A stretch of DNA of 64,000 nt from Gyrodactylus bullatarudis (Eukaryota; Platyhelminthes; Monogenea; Gyrodactylidea; Gyrodactylidae). Below are positions 25,601 to 35,000 of this stretch, piece after piece (the first letter of the stretch is position 1; every line of letters starts with the position of its first letter). A program made the position numbers and the translations under genes. The notes under the pieces were generated by a model, which had not been told where the DNA came from, made no database searches, and saw nothing but the letters and a program-made list of their open reading frames with translations. The stretch lies in the NCBI GenBank assembly GCA_012064415.1, contig SSNU01000172.1:1-64000 (forward strand), in the 5' to 3' direction.

Positions 25601-28600
25601 GTTATATATGGGACAGGTTACTTTCTCAAGCCGGAATTATTTTTTAAAGAAACTAAAGGTAGTTTATTGACCCCTTTTCTGAAAGAAGAACTAATATTCT
25701 TTCGAATGAACTGTGACTTATCAAGCCAGAATATTTTATTGAGAAGTTATGACAATTTTGAAATGATTTGTTTTTGAAAAAATATGAAAAATTTCCTTAA
25801 AAATATAAAGAACGTCTTTTTGAAAAACCACTTACAGCGATCGAAGAGAAAAAAAGAAACTCTTATCGAGAAACCATACCCGTAGAATTCAAATATTTTA
25901 TCAAATTTATTTCATCTCTTGAAATAAAAAAATTAGCCATTTTAAAGGTCTAAAAATGGTCATTTTTTGGGAAAATATCTTCTAAACTAGAGGTTGGTTT
26001 TTGAAAAAAATTTCTCTGGGTCTTTAAGGGTTAATAATTGTGTTAGTTTAGTCGAATAGAATGAAAGAAGAGACTTGAAAATTATCAATTGTTCAAACGT
26101 AATGCTTTGGGAATGAAATAATTTGATTTTTCCCAATACACTTTTCAAATGCAAACATTTTGTAATTAATTTTTCCTATTGATTTGAGTCAAGTATTTAA
26201 CTTGAATAAAAAAACTGTAAGGAATCTATCTATCCATCACTATAGAGCATAACATATTGAGAGTTGCCAGTAGAGTTGTCGCTGATACAAAAAAATTTAT
26301 CCACACAGATAGAGAATGCTGATAAATGTAAAAGGGAATAATTTTTAATACAATAAGCCTTGGTATGAGGGGGAATTGCAAATTAATGCAAAATAAATTT
26401 TTTTTCTCATTTATCAGGGGAAGAGTCATTTTCTATGCAGTATCGCTCAGTCTCTCAACACAACTTTACAGTTAATGTGACGCTGTATTTTGATAAAAGC
26501 ATTCCCCTATTGAGCAGTATTTTTATCCCTTTTTTCCAATATTTTCATAGATGCACAAGAGTTTTACCCGATCTGAATTTAATGTAGCAAGCAGTAGGCT
26601 TTTAGGAAACGTGTAAAATAAATTTATGACACTTGAATTTCATAGGACTAGTTACAGCACATTGAGGAGAAAGTTTCCAGTGCTGAATTAAAAAACACAC
26701 GAGATGAACGAATAGTTTCATTAAATTCTTATCTTTTAATGAATAGAAAAATTATTTCCCACACACCAATACATCAATCATTTGAGAATTTGAAAAAAAA
26801 GAAAATAAACTCTCACTAATTCAAATTGTATTGATACAATAAAAAAACAGCACGTAGCATGAAAACATTCCAAACAAGATTTCTGTAATACATAGAAGGG
26901 GTAGTAGTAGTGAGTTGGGAACAAGGAGAGAAAAGTTGCCTGAATAAACTATAAATTATAATTAGTTATTAAATTTATTTTATGTCCTTGTCAAAAAAAG
27001 AGATATCACACACTTGTGGCACAATGTTACAAATGGGGAAAAATAATGAATTTCATACTTTCTCACTTTGAGAGGTGCCCCTGAAATTGATTTGGAACTG
27101 TGGTCATTTTACCAGGTTCTGGTCAGTCTCAATTAAGAAAAGATTACCCTCAGAATTTGGATTTATTTCTAATTTTTACTTTTTAGAATAGACAATCTAC
27201 TCTTAAGTAAATATGTAAATGAATATTCAACTTTCACTGATTATGTAGTAAGAATTCATTGAAAATATGGCATCAATACAAAATAAAGCTTATTATTTAC
27301 ACACATTCAGACACGAGGATCAAATAAAAGTAATTAACTTGCAGAAATTCAATCCAGTTTGATGAATAGGAAAGTAAGAACTCAAAGAAAGGGAGATGGC
27401 AATTAATCATATTTTTTCTCTTTTATAAAATAGAAAATAGATACTTACCAATTGATATCATTGAGATTTCATTAGATGGAAACTTTTCCGGACTTATCAT
27501 AATTGGCAATGGATCATCTTTTGTGTGAATTTTGTCAATGTCTGAGATGGGTGTGGGATTGGACTGTAACTTGATTGGCGAGGGCTTTGACAGAACGGTG
27601 GAACCCTTGCTTGAGAGTTGTAATATACGAGTTGATGATCTACATGAGAGATATAAGGATAATGCAAAATTTTATTTTCCCCCTCCCCAACAATGCTCTA
27701 TGCTTTAATCATAATTCAAAAAACACATTTTTCAAAATCAAAATGAAAATTTTCAGATATCCCACTTTCACTAAAATAATTAAAATTCTTCTAATTTCTC
27801 TCAACGTGTGAAAAAAGACTCAATTTTTACTATAACCCCTATTTCTATTTGAAATGTTGCAAAAACTATTCATTGTAGTAAAATTCATTGAAATAATCTT
27901 GGCTCGTGTTCAAAAATAGTCATTTTCAATTGAAGTTTTGTGTATCTGGATTACTTACCCAATTTTAGACTGATTAACTGCTTCAATGGTGGGAGAAGCT
28001 GGAAGTGAAATACAATCGATAACAGGAGGAGGTGGGGAGCCGGTGGTAGAGTCTGCTCGGATAGAATCAACTTCAATCATCTCCTTGGTGGAAGTTGATT
28101 CTGGAGTTGAACATCGTGAGGAATTTTGTGCACCTAAAATGAAATACATGAATGAACCAAGTTACTCTTGACACGGTTGACGTTGAAAATGTCACTAAAG
28201 CGTTTTCCCAAATCTGGAGCTGATCTGTTAACCACTTCCAATAGAGGATTTATAGACCTAAAGGAATAAATTTTATTTCAAGACAAACTTTATAACACCC
28301 AGCTTGAGCATTTCATCAATGGCCGATCGAATTGAATTTTGAATGTTACCCTTAATCTTTGGAAGGTAATCATTCGAAGCCTAAATAATTATAATTTGAT
28401 CATTTAATCATGATGAATTTGGGCGTTTTCAAACTTACATTGACCAAAAGATCGATCAGTGTCAAAGCGATAGTGACCGAACGCGGATTCATATTATTCA
28501 TTATGGCCAAGATTGCAGGTTCTAGTAAGATTGTTTATTGAATCAAATAAAATACGACAATTATACGGCTACTGGAACTTACCAACATTCATGATGCATT

Positions 28601-29853
28601 CGTTTGCTTTAAAGAAGAGCCAATCATAAATCAGGGCCAATTTGGCACCAGGTCCACTGGGTATGCTAAAGAGAAGACCAGAAATCAGGTTCCATCTGGG
28701 TATTAGAGTTGAATTTAACATTGTATTGTCAGGATATATTGAAGTGACTATATATCGTATTAGACCAATTTTTAAGGATTCCGATTCCGGATTTGAAAAA
28801 TATTTCAGCTAAATAAAAAGTTTTATAAATGGTACTCTAGTATTTACTCTAATAAACTCTTGATATCTTCTTATGGGACTGGTCGGAGAACAATGAACAT
28901 TTCGAATCATGAATTTTATCCAAGTTTCCAGCTCTAAGCAAATGTTTGTTTGAATCAAGAGATTTGGGGTAGGACTGTAAAAAATATCATAAAAGTCGAT
29001 TGGTTTGGATAATAAGGAGGAACAGTTGGTTGAGAGTTCCTTCCAAAATGTAGCAAAGGTACTGTTTAGTTTAGAAACTTCCACCATAAGACGCATGAAA
29101 TCCCTTCCTATTTCAACGCATCTATCGAATTTATTACGAATAAGAGAAATGCAGAATTTAATTTCACGTGTGGATAATTGTTGTAAATCAATAGGTTCTA
29201 GAGATGAAAAAGATTCATCATCTTGTAGTGGAGACACTTTCTTACTGAACATCAAATGATCTGGTAATAATCTGAGCAATGTGTAGACCACAAGGGGATA
29301 GAGAAAGTTTGCTCTGTCAGAACTTTCAAGCCAATCTTTATTGTTTTCGAGTATAGTCATCCAACGTTCTGCAAGCCAAACATTGGAATAACTAATGTCT
29401 CCACTGTAAATTCTTCGAATCAAATGTAAAATGAGAACTTCAACACTCAGGCCTTTGTTGGAAATTAGCTCAGTAAGCATATTAACGAAATTAATTTTGT
29501 TAAAACTGTAAAATTTTGGGTAAAATTCAGCAATGAGTTTGGCTAATTCAGTCAGTACAAATGTAAGGTTATCTCGAGATGTTTGGATAATATCTGAACA
29601 GAGAGACCGTTCTGTATCTGGTTCAGTTAGTGCTAAATACATTAAGCCTGCTTGCAAAGCTTTCAAATCTTCTTTAGACCCACGAATGTTGACATCAGAT
29701 TTGACAATATCCTTATCTTTGAGTCTGAGTCTCTTAACGAACTTGCATGCATCCTCTAGAAGCTAAAAACATGAGTATAATTCTTACATGAATAAACTTT
29801 GGCTGAGGTTCTATTTGAGATAGATTCAGAAGAGGCTTGACCTCAATATCCAT
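7636..29853 (-). CDS. INTS3: Integrator complex subunit 3
   Basis: INTS3 is a helical-repeat scaffold subunit of Integrator (snRNA 3'-end cleavage, promoter-proximal termination) and of the SOSS single-strand DNA complex. Nineteen exons found, all phases consistent: 29853-29788, 29762-28848, 28808-28583, 28521-28439, 28380-28289, 28257-28166, 28133-27959, 27639-27449, 25528-25250, 25162-24919, 24698-24534, 24063-23970, 14515-14365, 14299-14186, 11697-11649, 9139-8954, 8898-8789, 8730-8480, 8118-7636. Together they encode about 1321 residues (human 1043). Diagnostic matches include IYDWLFFKANECIMN, KQPRIGYYLLYYL, the DWL/LARY-like N-terminal repeats and FSDLFALVEESD. About 33 residues expected between exons 12 and 13 were not located in the 9.5-kb intron. 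The last exon is a Lys/Ser/Glu-rich tail as in other INTS3 proteins. AATAAA lies at 7605-7610 (minus strand). Introns 1 and 5 are only 25 and 31 nt. Confidence 0.93.
9140..11648 (-). other. INTS3 intron, no gene seen
   Basis: AT-rich intron between INTS3 exons 9139-8954 and 11697-11649. A short GA-rich microsatellite occurs near 9897-9910. No further coding or structured element recognised. Confidence 0.6.
11698..14185 (-). other. INTS3 intron, no gene seen
   Basis: AT-rich intron between exons 11697-11649 and 14299-14186. TA/TG simple repeats occur near 13068-13098 and 13164-13177. No coding sequence or transposon recognised. Confidence 0.6.
15412..16272. mobile_element. Tc1/mariner-like foldback element with 322-bp arms
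   Basis: Arms 15412-15733 and 15951-16272 are reverse complements with only a few mismatches over about 322 bp, separated by about 217 bp. The ends read CAGTTGTGCACC... and are flanked on both sides by TA (15410-15411, 16273-16274), the target duplication of the Tc1/mariner superfamily. No transposase is present. The near-identity of the arms indicates a recent insertion or gene conversion between arms. Diverged copies of the same ends and interior lie at 58611-58661 and 59355-59600. Confidence 0.82.
17771..18646. mobile_element. hAT-like non-autonomous element, copy 1
   Basis: The left end TAGGGCCTTAAAAAGTATT is the imperfect inverse of the right end (…ATTACTTTTTGAGGCTCTA). The element is flanked by 8-bp target duplications, GTGAGCAC (17763-17770) and GTGATCAC (18647-18654), 7 of 8 identical. 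The 8-bp duplication and the short TIR beginning TAGAG fit the hAT superfamily. No coding sequence. It includes a foldback (18196-18601). Confidence 0.7.
18196..18601. repeat. Long inverted repeat with about 150-bp arms
   Basis: Arms about 18196-18348 and 18450-18601 are reverse complements with few mismatches (for example GTATAGAAGAATAGG at the outer ends). It lies at the right end of hAT-like copy 1 and is either an insertion into it or its subterminal foldback. Confidence 0.8.
19811..20519. mobile_element. TIR element with about 67-bp ends, split by a hAT-like insertion
   Basis: Bases 19811-19877 match the reverse complement of 20452-20519 with about four differences (ends ACCGTGAGTTA). 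The interior is non-coding, and hAT-like copy 2 (19881-20239) sits inside it with its own target duplication, so this element inserted first. Superfamily not assigned. Confidence 0.72.
19881..20239. mobile_element. hAT-like MITE, copy 2 (nested)
   Basis: The left end GAGAGCCTCAAAAAC and the inverse of the right end CAGAGCCTCAAAAAA match. Flanking 8-bp duplications are GTCATCAG (19873-19880) and GTCAACAG (20240-20247), 7 of 8 identical. No coding sequence; 359 bp. Same family as 17771-18646 and 21697-22361. Confidence 0.72.
21697..22361 (+). mobile_element. hAT-like deletion derivative, copy 3, retaining a zinc-finger ORF
   Basis: Perfect 8-bp target duplications GTAATTAG (21689-21696 and 22362-22369) flank 665 bp whose right end carries the family terminus TTGAGGCTCTA; the left end starts TAGATTTTT. 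Subterminal CGCATATTT-like motifs are repeated near both ends. The interior holds a CGGBP1-like zinc-finger ORF (22010-22186), which suits the N-terminal part of a hAT-related transposase gene, so this copy links the coding and non-coding members. Confidence 0.75.
22010..22186 (+). pseudogene. CGGBP1/hAT-like zinc-finger fragment, 58 residues
   Basis: From the ATG at 22010 the frame encodes EFPLEFMESDRGKLWCKYF, then CADRKFFIDQHRNTIRH. This is the spacing of the CGGBP1-type finger (C-x-n-C-x-n-H-x-4/5-H, here CKYFYTSVC then H..., H) found in CGGBP1 and related hAT transposons. The frame stops at RHA; other frames after it still look coding for a short way (about 22190-22265). It is read as a truncated N-terminal part of a hAT-related gene rather than an active gene. 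Confidence 0.55.
25529..27448 (-). other. INTS3 intron, no gene seen
   Basis: AT-rich intron between exons 27639-27449 and 25528-25250. No transposon ends or coding exons recognised. Confidence 0.55.
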
Positions 29854-30016
29854 AATTTAACAAATGAATATTGAATTTCAATAATTGAAAATAATTTGAA
29901 AAGAAATCACGTTCAAACAATTTTGAGATCCTTTTCATATATTCTCTAAAATTCGTTTAAATCATTATTGTATGAACTAATTTAATTTGAACTACCTGCA
30001 TTGAAATTTCATCATC
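29854..30016. promoter_or_regulatory. Short divergent intergenic region
   Basis: 163 bp separate the INTS3 start (minus strand) from the ATG of the 63-residue ORF (plus strand), so the promoters must overlap if both are genes. No TATA box is evident. Confidence 0.35.
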
Positions 30017-30208
30017 ATGTCTAGGAAGGAGTTTAGACATTTGAAAAATTGTAACGATATCGAGTTCACGTATTTCGAAGCTTCAGAATCTGAATATTCA
30101 GATCCTGAGGATAAAGAAAGGGTAGACGAGAAAGAAGATATTTCAAAGCCTTCAAAACCTAGAACAGCTAAATATTTTCATTTTTACTTTGAAGCATTCG
30201 ATCAATAA
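30017..30208 (+). CDS. Small acidic ORF, 63 residues
   Basis: An ATG (30017) opens a frame rich in Glu, Asp, Ser and Lys (for example SESEYSDPEDKERVDEKED) ending FHFYFEAFDQ. No recognised family. It may be a small gene, or the first exon of the gene at 30342, but I see no clear donor to link them. Its composition is biased enough that chance cannot be ruled out. Confidence 0.35.
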   Translation: MSRKEFRHLKNCNDIEFTYFEASESEYSDPEDKERVDEKEDISKPSKPRTAKYFHFYFEAFDQ

Positions 30209-30341
30209 ACTATATTGAGACCCATATTTTTCATTTTCATATCTGTTTTTATGATAATTGCGATTTTTAAAAAAGTATCTACTACGTCGACAAATGTCAT
30301 TTCTTGCTTTATTGAAAGCAAAATTATGTTAAATTCATTGC

Positions 30342-31688
30342 ATGAATTCTATAATAGAATATCTTAAAAGAAAACAACTTGATGAGGATTGGAAGAGCAA
30401 AAAATTCAAGAAATATGAAAAGCAAATGAAATTAAAAGACTCAAATGAGCTTAAAGTTAATTATAATATTGCGCCCTTAACAAAGAAAAAGAGTAAGGGG
30501 GCACATGAAGATTACCACGCAATAAGTCCACCTCATCATGCGCATTTTAGTCAAGCATCCAATGAAGAATTAATTAGGCAAGCAAATCATTCTAGTTTGG
30601 ATTTAAATCAAGTTATTTTAACTCCGAAGGAAGTTATTGAATCAAAAGTCAAAGGATTTCCAGATCAAAAGCCGAAAAGGAAGAAAAACAAGGTATTCAG
30701 CTTCGTTGATAACATAATGGACTCAAGTTTAATCAAAGGTCTCATGAATCCACAAGGAATTAGTATGATTATGTCAGTTTTGGGTAAAGTAAAGAACGAT
30801 AATAGCAACTCCAAAAATGGAGGCGGCCTAATGTCAATGCTAAGTGGAGGAGGCGGAGGTTCAGGAGGTCTCACAAATCTTCTCTCATCTGTAGATCCAG
30901 CAATATTGGCTGGTCTAGCTCAGAGTTTTCTTGCATCAAAAGACTCCTCATCGAAAACTTTTGCCACAAAGAATAAATCGGAAGGAGGCGGACTGCAGGA
31001 TATGTTGAGTTCCCTAGATCCAGCAATGGTTTCAGGTTTAATCAAAAGTTTTACAGCAGGAGCTACATCAGAGGCCAATGACCAACATCAATATTCAGGA
31101 TCGAGAAATGATTCCAATGACAGCATACAAAATTTGCTTTCAAATATCAATCCATCTGACATTGCAAACATTATGAAAAATTTTAACATGGGAGAAGAAT
31201 GTAGATCCAAAGTACCAGCTGAATATAATCAAAATGATCAGATAAGAAATATTTTATCAAAAATTGACATGAGTAAATTAGGAGGGGTCATGAGCGATAT
31301 GGACACTGACAGTTCACAGAGTGTAAGAACTACAAGAAGTAAAAAGAGCGATGGAAGTTTAGGTCCATTCAAAGCAACTCCAAAACTTTATCATACTACT
31401 GAGAGTATGATGGAAGCAACCATGAAACCAGCATCAGCACAGACAGATTTCGGCCGAGGTCAAACTCGAGTTGTACGAACAACAGAAGATGAAATGAGAA
31501 TTCAGGATAATCAAAGCATGTTCAATACAATGAGTTCAGGTCAAATAAACAGCAATATGAATGCGAGCATGAATAGTAACATGCATGGTATGTTCGGTAT
31601 GAGTAATCAGGGAATGGATCCGATGAATTTCGGCAATAGCATGTTCTATCCAACAAATAGTCTCGCTCCTTATCAGTATTTCATGTAA
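30342..31688 (+). CDS. Hypothetical 448-residue protein with four LSS-DP repeats
   Basis: Single-exon ORF starting at an ATG. Residues 1-50 are Lys-rich (possible nuclear localisation), followed by a predicted helical stretch. Four copies of a short repeat then occur at about 179-196 (LLSSVDPAILAGLAQSF), 221-237 (MLSSLDPAMVSGLIKSF), 263-281 (LLSNINPSDIANIMKNF) and 301-318 (ILSKIDMSKLGGVM). Each is preceded by a Gly- or Asn-rich linker, notably a GGGGGSGG run near residue 168. The C-terminal 100 residues are Met/Asn/Gln-rich low complexity. No family recognised; the repeats suggest short amphipathic helices that could mediate self-association or partner binding. It lies 374 bp upstream of TOPBP1 on the same strand. 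Confidence 0.75.
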   Translation: MNSIIEYLKRKQLDEDWKSKKFKKYEKQMKLKDSNELKVNYNIAPLTKKKSKGAHEDYHAISPPHHAHFSQASNEELIRQANHSSLDLNQVILTPKEVIESKVKGFPDQKPKRKKNKVFSFVDNIMDSSLIKGLMNPQGISMIMSVLGKVKNDNSNSKNGGGLMSMLSGGGGGSGGLTNLLSSVDPAILAGLAQSFLASKDSSSKTFATKNKSEGGGLQDMLSSLDPAMVSGLIKSFTAGATSEANDQHQYSGSRNDSNDSIQNLLSNINPSDIANIMKNFNMGEECRSKVPAEYNQNDQIRNILSKIDMSKLGGVMSDMDTDSSQSVRTTRSKKSDGSLGPFKATPKLYHTTESMMEATMKPASAQTDFGRGQTRVVRTTEDEMRIQDNQSMFNTMSSGQINSNMNASMNSNMHGMFGMSNQGMDPMNFGNSMFYPTNSLAPYQYFM

Positions 31689-32062
31689 AAACAAAATTTC
31701 ACTCAAATTTCGAAATTTCATTTCATAGTCATTTTTTGAAACTTGTCAATAATATAATTTTTACCAACAGAATAGTGCAATTAATTTTCATCAGAAAATA
31801 GAGCTAATCTAATAGAATAGTCGGAAATTGAAAATTTTTAGAATTTGATTGACAGTCAGTTAAGGAAAAAAATTTCAATGAGTAGATAATATTATCATCA
31901 TAATAATGGTGGATGACTAAAATGAGTCAAATTATTTGACTTTCCAAATTTATCATAAATTTTGAAATAGTTCAACTAATTAAACGGCTAAAAGAATTTT
32001 AAAGTTTTGTTTTGTTTGGCTAACTTTCTTTCGAATTTATCGACAAATTAAAATATTTGAAC

Positions 32063-35000
32063 ATGACTTTTACAATATTCTATCTTTCAACAGAGAAAAC
32101 ACCACTTTTAGAAGCTGCATTTAATGCATCCTTGGACTATGAAAACATTTGTTCAGAATTTATATCGAAAGAAGATGTTTTAAATCTTTCTTCAGTGAAA
32201 GAAAATTGCACTTTTGTTCTTTCTCATTTCGACAGAGAACCTTTTTTCCATTTGTCAAAGCTTACAACTGCAATATATGGACCTCAAGTTATATTGCATT
32301 ATCTTCGGGAGGGAAAGGCTCTGCCAGTCTGGCAATCACCTCTTTATTCAACTGCTTTGATCAATGCCTGTGTTTCTGTTACTTCGATAACCACAGATTT
32401 ACGCGATAAATTAAGCGAAAAAATCAAAATGCTCCATGGAAGGTATTCAAAAGATCTCACAGAAAAAGTTAATGTCATTATTACGACTAAAGTTGGTTCC
32501 AAAAAATATTTGGTCGGTGCAGATCGTGGAATTAAAATGGTCCTCCCGGAATGGGTCGATGAAGCAATGGTTCAGTCAATATCTCGTGATCCGATAGACT
32601 TTATGTCTGAAATTGTACTAGATCAATTCAAGACTCCAACATTTAGTAAATTAAGCATTACAGTTTCGGGAATTCCTGGTGAAGATAGAATGAAAATTGC
32701 TGAGCTGATTCGTACTAATGGTGGAGAGTATGACTCTGAATTAGTTGGCAAAAAGACAACCCATCTAATCATTAATAAAGCCGGAGGGGCCAAGTATGAA
32801 TTTGCAAAGAAATGGAAACTTCAAATTGTCTCCCTAGATTGGCTGCTCAAGTCAATCGAAAAAGGTTACTCTTTAAATGAAGATAACTTTCGGCTGGAAG
32901 AAACTAACATGTTTTCAACTCCTTGTAAGACAGACAAAGCTCCATCATTGCCAAATGGAGATCTCTCCTGTATTCCCCATGATATTGGAATTAGTAAGAT
33001 TGCAGAATCACGCCTCGATAGCACTGCCATTAAAGGTATCTTTCATGAGTTTCACTTCAAATTTGTCAACACCCAAGTCAATGAAATTCAAAAACTTCGT
33101 CCAATAATTCTGAGTAATGGAGGCAAAATTGCTGATTCAATCTCAGAAGCAGTAACAAGTGACATAACTCATGTACTAGTTGGAAACATGAATCCAAACT
33201 ATTTTGTCTCGTACGCTATGCCAAATGTGGAATATTTGAAAGTAAACTGGATAGAAAAGTGTATGGAATTGATGAAAATCGCACCAATGGACGAATATCG
33301 AGTCCAGACATCTGACCAAAAGGAAATGGATGAATTAAACAAAATCGAAAATTTTTCCAAACTCACTGCAACCGGACTCGATGATGGAAATGATGACCTA
33401 CTCAGTCTCCTGGATCAATACGCAGAGTCCCAGCCGACCATACAAAACTCCCATGATTTCATCTCCCCCTCCAATATGGAAATTAAGAAACTCTTCCTTG
33501 ACAATACCCACATTTACTTGTCAGATGAGCTAAACTCTTACCAGACGAAGCTTTGTCGTGATAAAGTCAAATCAGAAAATGGAATCATAGTTGAGGAGCC
33601 GAGTAAGGCCAAGATTAAAGTTTATCCCTTCTTCACGAGCAAGCCAATCGTCAATAGCAAGAATGACTGTGTCACTTGGTGCGGTCTCCTTAAACATATC
33701 GAGACAAAATTGTCACTTAAACGTCTCCTTGAGGACAACTTTCTCTATAATCCAATAGAGAAAAGTTCCAATGATTTACCCTTGAAGGATAAAGTATTTT
33801 CCATTACTGGTTTCATGGGCGATGAGCGTAACTGGGTGTCAGAGTATCTTATAGCACTTGGTGCTCATATCCAGGACTCCCTCCTGCGTAGAGACATGCC
33901 TGAAAAGAATCTAAGGGCTTGCAATTATCTTTTGGTCAAGTTCAGGGAAGGCAAAAAACACGATGCAGCGTTGAAATGGGAACTTCCCGTAGTTGATTTG
34001 GCCTGGTTGGAGAAAACTGGCAAAGATTTGGGTAATGTCAATCTTTTTCATGGTGAAATTTTAGGTAAATCGAAAATAAACGTTGAAGACTTTAGTTCTT
34101 GGTCTTCTACAACAGGAATTGAAAAAGAAAACTTGCCTCCATCACCCCCGAAAGAAATCTCAAAAAATGATGTTCCTGTCAAGATGCTGAGTGAGTTTAT
34201 TATCTTGTAGAAATTATAGTCTTGAATTTTAAATTGAAATCTCTTTTGAATTCTCAGACAAACTCATCATGCCAAATGATTCACTACGCGAAGAAAAAAC
34301 TCCCAAAGCAAGTGTGAGGAAACATCTAAATGAATCAATTTGTGATACCCCTGTTTCCGCTTTTCTCACTGCCGGTGTACCTTACATTCCAAAGAATCTA
34401 GTCAAGGGTAACATTGATGACATGTTCAAGACTCCGGAATGGATGAAACAAGCACAGAAAAATCAACCTGAGAAAGGTAAATTATTCCAGTCTGTATTTA
34501 TATCTTAATTAGTTACTATTTAATATGAATTTCAAATAATAATTCGTCAAAGTAAGATAAATTGTAACCATATCTTTTTTAATATTAGGATCATGTAAAT
34601 TTAAGCAACGGAGATTTATTTTATTGAAATGCGCCAAAACATTTTTCATTGATTACTTTGTCTTCTTAAGAGTTGAATTCGAAAAATAATTTTAAATTTG
34701 AATGATTTTTAACTATCATTCACTATAGAATTTGATAATGGTAAGTAAATAATTGATGAAATATTCGAGAGAAAAGCAATGCCGATCTAAATAGATTTAA
34801 ATGTGATATATTTTGGAATCAGAAAATACATCAAATTAAGCATTAGAACCTAGTATCCGGTAAAATTATCGTTTTTTTTTCAAATTACTATAATTTATTT
34901 ACTTTATTTTCAATGTTAGATTGGAGAGATATCGACCTTGCTACTGTCCTAGTCTGGGATGCTTCAGATTTCGATGGCCAAAAAAAGAACCCCATCGAAA

